Shown here one piece after another: positions 8,988 through 17,043 of a stretch of DNA of 64,000 bases. The translations under genes were made by a program, and so were the position numbers. The stretch comes from Rossellomorea vietnamensis. GTDB taxonomy: Bacteria > Bacillota > Bacilli > Bacillales > Bacillaceae_B. The notes under the pieces are model-generated. The model made no database searches. It was given only the letters and a program-made list of their open reading frames with translations, and was not told the origin of the DNA. Where the stretch lies: contig NZ_LIXZ01000001.1 of NCBI RefSeq assembly GCF_001305855.1, forward strand, positions 186,001 through 250,000, read 5' to 3'. Each line of letters begins with the position of its first letter. Position 1 is the first letter of the stretch.

Positions 8988-9746
8988 CTATTTAGATAAA
9001 AATTGTTCTACTGCCATGTGGTGCTCATCTTGTGCCCAAAGTTTGGAACATTGTTTGATTTCCTCAACGATATTCGCTTCTATCCTCTCTGTATTCCATC
9101 GGTTTAGAAGTTGTCTCTTATATGCCTTCAAAACCCCTGCAGATTTAGATGAAATCATTTTAATAAATGGCACTTCATGTACAGGTATCTTTTCATCCAC
9201 CACTTCATCTACGAACCCCATTTGAAAAAGGGCTTCTGCCTGGTCCAGACGCGCAGTCATTAAAAGAGAAAGGGCTTTGGAAGCAGGCAGCCTTTCAAGG
9301 AGCAGGGTCCCTCCTCCCCACCCGGTGGTGATGGCGAGATTCCCTTGCACGAATCCCATTTTTGCGGTTCTTCTTGAAACTCTGAAGTCACATGCAGTGG
9401 CGATTTCACATCCCCCGCCAATAGCTGTTCCATTGATGAAGGCAATGGTAGGTTTCGGAAGAAAGGCTAGTCTCGTAAGAAGGCTACCCATTTTACTAAG
9501 CATTTCGTAGCTTTGACTTTCTGTTTTCAGATTGTGGAACTGTGACAAGTCTCCCCCGGAACAAAAAGCCTGATCTCCACTTCCGGTTATGAGGAGCGCT
9601 TTCACTTGATCGTTTTGAACGGTCTCATCCATTGCCTTCCGAAGCCCATTCATGATGTCATAGCTCACAGCGTTTCGTTTATCTGGTCGGTCGATGATAA
9701 ACTCTAATATCCCTTCATTGTTCATATGTATTGCATATTCTCCCAT
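8988..9746 (-). CDS. Crotonase-fold enoyl-CoA hydratase/isomerase family protein
   Basis: Crotonase-superfamily enzyme acting on an acyl-CoA thioester; exact reaction unknown. The oxyanion-hole segments are present (FCSGGDLSQF near residue 60 and GTAIGGGCEIATACDFRV near residue 105). The first hydratase glutamate (in GGGCE) is kept. The position of the second catalytic glutamate (GxPE in classical enoyl-CoA hydratases) reads GFVQGN with no acidic residue, so a plain hydratase activity is doubtful and an isomerase, dehydratase-like or decarboxylase-like activity is possible. ATG chosen 9 bases after AGGAAGGGG; a TTG two codons earlier is an alternative. Single gene with its own terminator, inserted between the ylbO and rpmF positions. 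Confidence 0.8.
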   Translation of the reverse strand: MGEYAIHMNNEGILEFIIDRPDKRNAVSYDIMNGLRKAMDETVQNDQVKALLITGSGDQAFCSGGDLSQFHNLKTESQSYEMLSKMGSLLTRLAFLPKPTIAFINGTAIGGGCEIATACDFRVSRRTAKMGFVQGNLAITTGWGGGTLLLERLPASKALSLLMTARLDQAEALFQMGFVDEVVDEKIPVHEVPFIKMISSKSAGVLKAYKRQLLNRWNTERIEANIVEEIKQCSKLWAQDEHHMAVEQFLSK

Positions 9747-9828
9747 TTTCAAAAGCCCCTTCCTATTTTACTTATAGTGTATGGTTTTCCCGATGGGATG
9801 AACAGACCTTTTCTCTATATACAACAAC

Positions 9829-9866
9829 AAAAAGCGTGAAGAGCCATGGTCTCTTCACGCTTTTCT
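9829..9866. terminator. Terminator after rpmF
   Basis: AAAAAGCGTGAAGAG-CCATGGT-CTCTTCACGCTTTTC: a 15-bp perfect stem immediately downstream of rpmF, with T-runs on both strands. Confidence 0.9.
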
Positions 9867-9880
9867 TGAAGTGTAAACGA

Positions 9881-10054
9881 TTATTTGTTTACAACTTCTT
9901 TTCCTTTATACGTTCCGCACTCTTTACAAACACGGTGTGCCAATTTCATTTCACCACAGTTTGGGCATGCTACCATACCAGGTACACTTAGTTTGATGTG
10001 TGTACGACGTTGTCTTTTTGCTGTTTTAGAAGTTCTTCTAAAAGGTACTGCCAT
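9881..10054 (-). CDS. rpmF: 50S ribosomal protein L32
   Basis: Structural protein of the large ribosomal subunit, 57 residues. The basic N-terminus [19 protein letters not shown] is followed by a zinc ribbon, CPNCG near residue 27 and CKECG near residue 40, so this is the four-cysteine zinc-binding form. Start is the ATG after AAGGAGGTGGGAAGA; a GTG three codons earlier overlaps that site. It follows the DUF177 gene ylbN, the usual yceD-rpmF pair, and is closed by a strong terminator. Confidence 0.97.
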   Translation of the reverse strand: MAVPFRRTSKTAKRQRRTHIKLSVPGMVACPNCGEMKLAHRVCKECGTYKGKEVVNK

Positions 10055-10118
10055 TCTTCCCACCTCCTTAAAAGAGATTCATACTCATTATGAAGCCAGT
10101 CGAGCTGGTACTTCGCTT

Positions 10119-10661
10119 TTAAGAGTTCTTGTTTTGATCAAGAAGTTTTGCTAAGTCAGCGAGTCGAGGATCTACTTTCTTCTCTTCCTCTTGTTCGACT
10201 TGACGAGCCTGTTCTTCGGTCATCACTTCCCAGTTCTTACCGGAAGGCATCTCATCTTGTTCTCTCGCTTCATCACTGATTACTTGCATCGGAATCTCAA
10301 GTAACAGCAATTCTCTAATAGCCGGTTTTAAATCAATAACATCACCTTGTATACGATGTACTTCCTCTTCCTCATACTGATCATAATCAGCTTCATTAAG
10401 AAGATACGTCTCAATCGTATTGATGTCAACTGGTAAATCGACATCCACAAGGGTTCTTGAGCAAGGCAGGACTAACTTCCCTTCTATATGAAGATGGAAA
10501 GTGACACGGTTTGAACCAATATCTGCCTTTCCAGACACCCGAATAGGCGAGACTTCTATAATTTGGGGATCGACTTCTTTCAGGTCGTCCAAATTAATCG
10601 TTTCGTCTATGGAAAGTCCCTTGTCTCTAAATTTTTGTAATTGGATTATTGACCATTTCAA
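10119..10661 (-). CDS. ylbN: YceD/DUF177 family protein (YlbN)
   Basis: Member of the YceD (DUF177) family, which in other bacteria is linked to 23S rRNA accumulation and is almost always encoded next to rpmF; its molecular role is not settled. The 180-residue acidic protein begins LKWSIIQLQKFRDKG and contains the conserved C-terminal half motif with DLKPAIRELLLLEIPMQVI near residue 115, followed by a Glu-rich tail. Start is a TTG preceded by TTGAGGTGATTACA; the upstream GTG sits within that site. Gap to rpmF is 64 bp, consistent with one transcript. Confidence 0.85.
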   Translation of the reverse strand: MKWSIIQLQKFRDKGLSIDETINLDDLKEVDPQIIEVSPIRVSGKADIGSNRVTFHLHIEGKLVLPCSRTLVDVDLPVDINTIETYLLNEADYDQYEEEEVHRIQGDVIDLKPAIRELLLLEIPMQVISDEAREQDEMPSGKNWEVMTEEQARQVEQEEEKKVDPRLADLAKLLDQNKNS

Positions 10662-10852
10662 TGTAATCACCTCAAGGCAACAAAGGTAATTATAGCTTTC
10701 ATAATACCGTTTGTCAATATTTTTTCTTTACACTCTTTATATCCATAGTGTTGTAATTATAACGTTTAAATATAAGGACTTTCAAATATTTTATGATATT
10801 CGTTATGATTTACTATTGAGATGCATAAATGGCTCGTTTTAAAACAGAGACC

Positions 10853-10980
10853 GTTCCTCTCCGCTGCAGCCACTTGCTTTCCTCGGGGAGGAAGTCAAGC
10901 CTCCTCGGGCTGTTGCCCTGCGGGGTCTTGACTTTTCCTCTATTTCCCGCAGGAGTCAAGTGGCTTCCGCTACGATCCAC
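10853..10980. repeat. Folded intergenic repeat element upstream of tmcAL
   Basis: This gene-free stretch of about 460 bp holds a GC-rich block of about 128 bp unlike the AT-rich DNA around it. It contains nested complementary arms: GCCACTTG with CAAGTGGC at the ends, GGAAGTCAAG with CTTGACTTTTCC inside, and GGGC-TGTT-GCCC at the centre. From memory, similar blocks (CTTGCTTTCC...GGGGTCTTG...GGAGTCAAG) recur in intergenic DNA of many Bacillaceae. No coding potential is seen. Confidence 0.65.
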
Positions 10981-11128
10981 TCTTTGATTCTAAAGAATAG
11001 TCTTTCCAATCTAACGGAAAGGCAGAATCATAAAATATGTTATATTTAGTTAGATTCAATAAAATATGATATTTGAGTACTTTTATTTTCTACTATAAAG
11101 AATATGAGACTGATTTGGGAAAGGTTGT

Positions 11129-12355
11129 GTGGATTTTATGAGGGCGACAGGGGTAGTTGTGGAGTATAATCCATTTCATAATGGGCATTTACATCATTTG
11201 AGGGAGACGAGGGCTGCTACAGGGGCGGATATTGTCGTTGCCGTGATGAGTGGGCACTTCCTCCAGCGCGGGGAGCCTGCACTCGTTTCCAAATGGGCAC
11301 GTACCAGGATGGCATTGGAAGCGGGAGTGGATGTTGTCATAGAGCTTCCATATTGTTTTGCGACTCAGCATGCGGAGATTTTTTCCAAAGGTGCCATTTC
11401 TCTCCTTGATCGTTTAGGCTGTGGAAGTTTCTGTTTCGGTAGCGAAGATGGTGATATGGATGCTTTCCTCAACACGATTCGTTTCATCCAAACCAACCAG
11501 GAACAATACGATACCTACATAAAAGAATTTATCCAGGAAGGGATGAGCTATCCTTCAGCACTGGCCGGTGCCTTTCGGAAATTGGGCCATCAGGACGATA
11601 TCATCGATTTAAGTAAACCCAACAATATTTTGGGATTTCACTATTTGGAAGCAAGGAACCAACTTTGTTCTTCGTTAAAAGCGTATACCATTATGCGGGA
11701 ATCAGCCGGTTACCATGATGAACATTTCTCTTCCCCTTCCATTGCCAGTGCAACCAGCATTCGAAAAAGCATATTCAGTACGAGAGGGGATCAAGAGATC
11801 GGATCTTATCTTCCTGCCGGTTCTGTGCAGGAACTGGATAGGTACAAAAGCGAGTATGGAGGGTTCCACAGGTGGGAGAATTATTGGACCTTGCTTCAAT
11901 ACAAGCTTCTCTCCTCTTCAAAAGGTGAGTTGAAGGATATATATGAAGTAGAAGAGGGAATAGAAAACCGGATGGTAGAGTATGCGAAGACTTCCTTGTC
12001 CTTTGAAGAATTCATGACGAAGCTTAAGACGAAGCGGTATACGTGGACACGCCTTCAAAGAATGCTCCTTCACGTATTAACCGATACCCATAAAGAAGAG
12101 ATGCGGAGCCGGCATGACTCCCCAAGTTATATCCGCCTTTTAGGGATGAATGAAAAGGGGAGGGAATATATCCGTTCCCGTAAAAAGAACCTCTCCCTTC
12201 CTTTGATCAGCAAGCTGTCCAGTGCGAACCAACACGAAGTACATCTAGATGTCAAGGCCGCCGAAATCTATTCATTGGGACTGCAGGATCCAGATGCACG
12301 AAAAAGACTGCTTCGAAAAGAGTGGTCTCAACCGCCTATCATGAAGACAATGTGA
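11129..12355 (+). CDS. tmcAL: tRNA(Met) cytidine acetate ligase TmcAL
   Basis: Uses acetate and ATP to make N4-acetylcytidine at position 34 of elongator tRNA-Met in bacilli (formerly YlbM). The nucleotidyltransferase-like N-terminal fold shows ATGVVVEYNPFHNGHLHHL with the HxGH-type signature (HNGH near residue 20) and MSGHFLQRGEPALVSKWAR near residue 45. ATSIRKSIF near residue 210 resembles the second nucleotide-binding motif. At 408 residues it has family length. The GTG start follows GGGAAAGG; an ATG four codons in (MRATGVVVEY) is an equally good candidate and matches homologue N-termini better. It runs opposite to ylbL, as in B. subtilis. Confidence 0.92.
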   Translation: MDFMRATGVVVEYNPFHNGHLHHLRETRAATGADIVVAVMSGHFLQRGEPALVSKWARTRMALEAGVDVVIELPYCFATQHAEIFSKGAISLLDRLGCGSFCFGSEDGDMDAFLNTIRFIQTNQEQYDTYIKEFIQEGMSYPSALAGAFRKLGHQDDIIDLSKPNNILGFHYLEARNQLCSSLKAYTIMRESAGYHDEHFSSPSIASATSIRKSIFSTRGDQEIGSYLPAGSVQELDRYKSEYGGFHRWENYWTLLQYKLLSSSKGELKDIYEVEEGIENRMVEYAKTSLSFEEFMTKLKTKRYTWTRLQRMLLHVLTDTHKEEMRSRHDSPSYIRLLGMNEKGREYIRSRKKNLSLPLISKLSSANQHEVHLDVKAAEIYSLGLQDPDARKRLLRKEWSQPPIMKTM

Positions 12356-12360
12356 TTCAA

Positions 12361-12400
12361 ACAAAGAGACTGCCCCTCTATTGAAGGCAGTCTCTTTGTT
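12361..12400. terminator. Bidirectional terminator between tmcAL and ylbL
   Basis: ACAAAGAGACTGCC and GGCAGTCTCTTTGT form a 14-bp perfect stem between convergent genes. The 3' arm ends at the ylbL stop codon. Confidence 0.8.
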
Positions 12401-13443
12401 CAGTTTTTGATCGATTTGAGGAAGGAAAGTGCTTCATCAAATGTTTTCACTGGTATCACTTTCATATCCGTACCGATGTCTTCAGCAGTTCTTTTCGCAG
12501 CGGTATAGTTGGATTCAAGATCAGGGTATTTTTTCTTCATTTCTTTCGTAATGGTTTCATCCGGTGCAAGGAAATATTCGGCATCCGCTTTGTCAGCAGC
12601 AATGATTTTTTGTTCAATGCCACCGATACGCCCGACTGTTCCATCTTCTGAGATCGTCCCGGTCCCGGCAATCCTGTGCCCTTTTGCAAGGTCTCCCTCG
12701 GTAAGTTGATCATAGATTTCCAAACTGAACATCAATCCGGCAGAAGGACCCCCTATTTCCTCGGTCTCAAGCTTTACGGGTGGATCAGTAATAATTTCTT
12801 TATCATCGCTTAATGTGATGCCGAGGCCAATCTTATCAGGGACATCGGGGAATGCTTCCAGTGGAATCGCTTCAACCCTTTCCTCTTTATCACGGACGAA
12901 CGTGATGTCCACTTTGTCCCCTTTTGTTTTCCCACTTACGTAATCAATGAATTCTTGTGACGACTGAAACGTTTGACCGTCGATTGCTGTGATCCGATCG
13001 CCCGGTTTCAAGACCTTTTCAGCCGGCATGTCCGGATATATATTCAATACATAAATCCCTTTATACTTATATTCATACGGTTTGCCTGCTTTGCTGTAAG
13101 CAACCTCAATGGCATGGCTTTGGGAGTTATTCATGAGCTGAAGTTGGCGAAGATTGTATTCTTCATCACTTTCATGGGGGCTCCTGATCTCCTCTACTGG
13201 AAAGATATATTCATACTTCCTTATGCTCGCCATTAGATAGGCATATATATTCGCCCTTCCCATTCTGACGGTCGTCAGCATCAGTTCCCCATCGTCTTCA
13301 TATCCATTCTCGACGTGGACGATCGGATCCAGTTCATGTGCACTTCCGGGTTTCGTTACATAGAAAGGCAGATAATAAAAAGAAGTGGCGACCATAACGA
13401 TGGTCATAATGAGCAGGATTCTTATCAGCGTTTTCGTTTTCAT
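12400..13443 (-). CDS. ylbL: PDZ-domain, Lon-type serine protease YlbL
   Basis: Membrane-anchored protease of 347 residues with one N-terminal transmembrane helix (about residues 5-26), a PDZ domain (about 125-200, with YKGIYVLNIYPDMPAEKVLKPGDRI) and a C-terminal Lon-like catalytic domain. The catalytic dyad is visible: serine in GGPSAGLMF near residue 235 and lysine in GGIEQKIIAADK near residue 280. In B. subtilis, YlbL is reported to degrade the DNA-damage division inhibitor YneA together with CtpA. Start is the ATG after GGAAGGAGTAAACAT; the frame extends 30 codons upstream into ylbK but that is not supported. It starts 4 bp after the ylbK stop. Confidence 0.9.
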   Translation of the reverse strand: MKTKTLIRILLIMTIVMVATSFYYLPFYVTKPGSAHELDPIVHVENGYEDDGELMLTTVRMGRANIYAYLMASIRKYEYIFPVEEIRSPHESDEEYNLRQLQLMNNSQSHAIEVAYSKAGKPYEYKYKGIYVLNIYPDMPAEKVLKPGDRITAIDGQTFQSSQEFIDYVSGKTKGDKVDITFVRDKEERVEAIPLEAFPDVPDKIGLGITLSDDKEIITDPPVKLETEEIGGPSAGLMFSLEIYDQLTEGDLAKGHRIAGTGTISEDGTVGRIGGIEQKIIAADKADAEYFLAPDETITKEMKKKYPDLESNYTAAKRTAEDIGTDMKVIPVKTFDEALSFLKSIKN

Positions 13444-13447
13444 ATGT

Positions 13448-14227
13448 TTACTCCTTCCAATTGTCCAAAGCTTCCTTGATGGAAGGAATAGCCTTCTTTG
13501 CTTCTTCTTCTCCCATATCAATGATTTCTTCAATGTTTTTAAAAGCTCTGGTGCTGTACATTTCTACATGTGGTCTGATCATGAAATCAGAAGCAAATTC
13601 ACGGTGAGCGACGATTTCCAGTTGAAGGATATCAATGCTTTGCATGATCACGTCATATATGGTGGTGATTTCTGCATTGCGTTTCACATGAGACACATCG
13701 ACCCCGATCACAATATCCGCTCCCATTTCTTTCACCACTGAAACCGGGACACGGTCGATGACGCCCCCGTCCACCAATAGACGGCCATTTATCCTTTCCG
13801 GCACAAAAATACCCGGTATGGCGATACTTGCCCTTACAGCGCTGGCTATTGGACCGGTTGTGAATATGACTTTTTCTCCATTGGTAATGTCAGTAGCCAC
13901 AACACTTACAGGGATATTTAAATCTTCAATATTTTTATTATGAGTAAAAAGCTGAATGAACTCTTTTATTCTTTTACCAGATATGAAGCCCATTTTCGGA
14001 ACGGTAAAGTCCAAGTAATACTTTCTTCTGAAGGTAGTGGAAAGCTTGTATAGGTCTTCCATCTTGTGGCCGACCCCATAGAAGCAGCCGACAAGTGCCC
14101 CCATGCTGCTGCCTGCAATCATATCAATCGGTATGTCAGCATCATCAAAGGCTTTCAAGACGCCTAAATGAGCAAAACCCCTTGCGCCACCCGAGCCAAG
14201 GGCTAATCCGATCTTTGGTCTATCCAT
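13448..14227 (-). CDS. ylbK: Patatin-like phospholipase family protein YlbK
   Basis: Predicted cytoplasmic serine lipase/esterase of the patatin family, 259 residues. The oxyanion loop LGSGGARGFAHLGVL is at residues 10-24, the nucleophile motif GSSMG near residue 41, and the catalytic aspartate in VDGGVIDRVP near residue 153, so both members of the Ser-Asp dyad are present. Bacterial homologues (RssA, YlbK) hydrolyse acyl esters, but the natural substrate is unknown. The stop codon TAA overlaps the ribosome binding site of ylbL, so the two genes are probably co-translated. Confidence 0.88.
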   Translation of the reverse strand: MDRPKIGLALGSGGARGFAHLGVLKAFDDADIPIDMIAGSSMGALVGCFYGVGHKMEDLYKLSTTFRRKYYLDFTVPKMGFISGKRIKEFIQLFTHNKNIEDLNIPVSVVATDITNGEKVIFTTGPIASAVRASIAIPGIFVPERINGRLLVDGGVIDRVPVSVVKEMGADIVIGVDVSHVKRNAEITTIYDVIMQSIDILQLEIVAHREFASDFMIRPHVEMYSTRAFKNIEEIIDMGEEEAKKAIPSIKEALDNWKE

Positions 14228-14402
14228 GCCCTTCCCCCTTTTCCCGAGTAATCGGTCTATTCATCATATGGTCTATTTCAATTATGTATGAGTATATTGA
14301 ATAATATGAGGACAAGTTGAATTAATCTCATTTTATCATTCTTTTCCCATTTCACAAGGAATTGAAATAGAAGGAACTATTTTCTTAGGGGAGGAAGTCC
14401 TG

Positions 14403-15626
14403 TTGTTCAAATCCAAAATCAAAACCTTGGCTTTATCCATAAGTGTGACGGTATTTGCCACATCTCTTATCTTGATGCCCGGGGAATCGTTGGAGGCATC
14501 CATCAGAGGTTTGGACATGTGGTGGGAAATCGTCTTTCCATCCTTATTGCCATTTTTTATTGTATCTGAAATGCTGATCGGATTTGGGGTAGTCAGGTTT
14601 ATAGGAGTAATGCTGGAGCCCTTGATGAGACCATTATTCCGGGTCCCGGGAGTAGGCGGGTTTGTGTGGGCGATGGGGATGGCATCGGGTTTTCCCGCAG
14701 GAGCTAAATTGACGGCCAGGTTGCGTCAGGAAGAACAAATTTCGAAGTTGGAAGCGGAACGACTCGTTTCATTCACTAACTCGTCCAACCCGTTATTTAT
14801 ATTCGGAGCAGTATCCGTCGGTTTCTTCCAAAACGCTACGCTTGGCATTGTTTTGGCAGCCGCTCATTATATCGGGAATATTTGTGTTGGAGTCGTCATG
14901 AGATTCTATGGAGTCAAAGAGAAGGAAGAAATCAGAAGCAGCAGCCCAACAAAAAGGAAAGGATTCATCCTCCGGGAAGCTTTCTCGGCACTTCACCAGA
15001 CAAGACTGCAGGACAAACGCCCCATCGGCAAACTATTGGGGGATGCCGTCACTTCATCCATTCAGACTTTATTAATGATTGGTGGATTCATCATCTTATT
15101 TTCTGTTATTAATAAAATGCTGTATCACATGCACATTACGACCTTTTTTGCCGAGGGTCTATCGGCTTTATTTATACTTCTGCAATTACCCGACCAGTTA
15201 AGCATCCCATTTATTTCAGGACTCTTTGAAATCACATTGGGCTCAAAACTCACTAGCGGTGTAACTGAAGCCACCCTCCTCCATCAAGCGATCATCACAA
15301 GCTTTATATTGGGCTTCAGTGGTTTCAGCGTACAGGCACAGGTAGCAAGTATCCTTGCAGATACGGATATTCGATTTAAACCTTTCTTCTACGCCCGCTT
15401 TGTTCACGGAATTGCAGCATCTGTTACTACCATTCTCATTTGGAAGCCCATCTATGAAAGATTTTCCGATGAACAGCTATCCAACGCCATCCCGGTGTTC
15501 GCCAGGCACAACGACGCATTTTGGACTGACATGCTTTATTGGTTCAAGACTGCCGGTCCCGTCATCACAATTTCAAGTCTGATCGTATACAGTATTCTAT
15601 ATGCACGAAAACATGTGAATGATTGA
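14403..15626 (+). CDS. ylbJ: Sporulation integral membrane protein YlbJ
   Basis: Polytopic membrane protein (407 residues, about eight to nine hydrophobic segments) of the YlbJ/SpoIIM-like nucleoside-recognition (Gate) family. In B. subtilis ylbJ is sigma-E controlled and needed for heat-resistant spores. The Gate-domain signature WWEIVFPSLLPFFIVSE near residue 40 and the glycine-rich GMASGFPAGAKLTARL near residue 97 are clear, and a second similar half begins near residue 220. Start is TTG preceded by GGGGAGGAAGTCCTG. It lies opposite to ylbK and coaD. A long hairpin shared with coaD ends it. Confidence 0.88.
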   Translation: MFKSKIKTLALSISVTVFATSLILMPGESLEASIRGLDMWWEIVFPSLLPFFIVSEMLIGFGVVRFIGVMLEPLMRPLFRVPGVGGFVWAMGMASGFPAGAKLTARLRQEEQISKLEAERLVSFTNSSNPLFIFGAVSVGFFQNATLGIVLAAAHYIGNICVGVVMRFYGVKEKEEIRSSSPTKRKGFILREAFSALHQTRLQDKRPIGKLLGDAVTSSIQTLLMIGGFIILFSVINKMLYHMHITTFFAEGLSALFILLQLPDQLSIPFISGLFEITLGSKLTSGVTEATLLHQAIITSFILGFSGFSVQAQVASILADTDIRFKPFFYARFVHGIAASVTTILIWKPIYERFSDEQLSNAIPVFARHNDAFWTDMLYWFKTAGPVITISSLIVYSILYARKHVND

Positions 15627-15632
15627 AAAAGC

Positions 15633-15699
15633 AGGGTTGATCCCCTTAGACCACTATCACAGTTAGTGAATATAAGGTCTATAGTTGGATCAACCCTTT
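15633..15699. terminator. Long bidirectional terminator hairpin between ylbJ and coaD
   Basis: AGGGTTGATCC (start) pairs with GGATCAACCCT (end), with a second inner stem TAGACC/GGTCTA. The hairpin is unusually long (about 65 nt) and lies between convergent genes. Confidence 0.65.
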
Positions 15700-15703
15700 A
15701 TGG

Positions 15704-16207
<504 letters not shown>

Positions 16208-16223
16208 TTATCGTAATCCTCAA

Positions 16224-16778
16224 TCATTCTCCTCTGGAAAATATCGATATTCTGATGATTCCATAGGTCTCTTCCCTTACCTTCTTCAAGCTTCCCACTC
16301 TATCTTCCAATGTCATTTCCGATCCATGCTCACACATGACGAAACCGCTTTCATTTAGAAGATTGTGTTCATCGATGAATTCCAGCAGTTGTTGAAGCTT
16401 TTGCTGTTTGTATGGGGGATCCAGAAATATATAGTCAAAGACTATTTCTCTTTTTAATATTGCCTTTAACGCTCTCGTAGCTTCATTTCGGTATACTTCA
16501 CTTTGATCCATCAAATCACAGTCTTTAAGATTGGCCTTTACCGTTTGAAACGCCTTTTGATCCCTATCTACGAAAATGACAGAATCGAGTCCGCGGCTTA
16601 ACGCTTCAATGCCCAGTCCGCCGCTTCCTGCAAACAGATCCAATCCTGTCCCGCCTTCAAAATAGGGACCTAACATATTGAATATCGATTCTTTCACCTT
16701 ATCTGTTGTGGGCCGTGTTCCACTTCCAGGAACAGCCTTTAGCGGCCTGCCCTTTAACGTACCTGATATGACTCTCAT
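16224..16778 (-). CDS. rsmD: 16S rRNA (guanine966-N2)-methyltransferase RsmD
   Basis: SAM-dependent methyltransferase modifying G966 of 16S rRNA. MRVISGTLKGRPLKAVPG and TRPTTDKVKESIFNML form the N-terminal RNA-binding part; motif I is LDLFAGSGGLGIEAL near residue 45 and the catalytic motif IV is FLDPPYKQQ near residue 118, the DPPY of amino-methyltransferases. Start is the second in-frame ATG, seven bases after GGTGG. It is 184 residues long, matching ylbH. A possible small ORF ends 31 bp upstream. Confidence 0.95.
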   Translation of the reverse strand: MRVISGTLKGRPLKAVPGSGTRPTTDKVKESIFNMLGPYFEGGTGLDLFAGSGGLGIEALSRGLDSVIFVDRDQKAFQTVKANLKDCDLMDQSEVYRNEATRALKAILKREIVFDYIFLDPPYKQQKLQQLLEFIDEHNLLNESGFVMCEHGSEMTLEDRVGSLKKVREETYGIIRISIFSRGE

Positions 16779-16809
16779 AATCATCCACCATATATGTATT
16801 TTTTCCTCC

Positions 16810-16953
16810 CTATCCTATCATATCTCGACACATATCGCCACATTCAGAATTTGCTCCAAAAATGTATAAAATCATTTTGATAGGTGATAATGAATGTAAC
16901 AACATCCTAACTGATGTTGTTGCCAACCGCGGAGAAGACTTACGATTCCCCAT
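16810..16953 (-). CDS. Possible 47-codon small ORF upstream of rsmD
   Basis: An open frame of 47 codons starting ATG GGG AAT CGT, placed eight bases after a strong ribosome binding site (GGAGGAAGAACTT). It ends in TAG directly before GGGAGGAAAA, upstream of rsmD. The translation (MGNRKSSPRLATTSVRMLL...) has a basic N-terminus and a hydrophobic middle (MILYIFGA). I recognise no family. Part of the DNA also folds into hairpins (AACAACATC/GATGTTGTT and a bulged 15-bp stem at the start region), so the signal could reflect a structured leader of rsmD instead of a gene. Confidence 0.3.
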   Translation of the reverse strand: MGNRKSSPRLATTSVRMLLHSLSPIKMILYIFGANSECGDMCRDMIG

Positions 16954-17011
16954 AAGTTCTTCCTCCGGTTTCTCCTCTCCCTTTGCCTTCTTTCCAGAGA
17001 TGGATATAGAA

Positions 17012-17043
17012 GGACCCTGCAGAAAGTTCTGCAGGGCTTTTTA
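17012..17043. terminator. Terminator hairpin after the 468-residue envelope protein gene
   Basis: CCCTGCAGAA-AG-TTCTGCAGGG lies right after the stop codon of the minus-strand gene. On that strand the tail is TCCTTCT, on the plus strand GCTTTTTAC, so it works better in the plus direction by sequence alone. Confidence 0.6.

Noticed and set aside
16862-17043. Plus-strand small RNA ending at the CCCTGCAGAA hairpin
   Set aside because: The U-run is better in that direction, but no credible plus-strand promoter is seen and the hairpin sits exactly after the stop codon of the minus-strand gene, where a terminator is expected.
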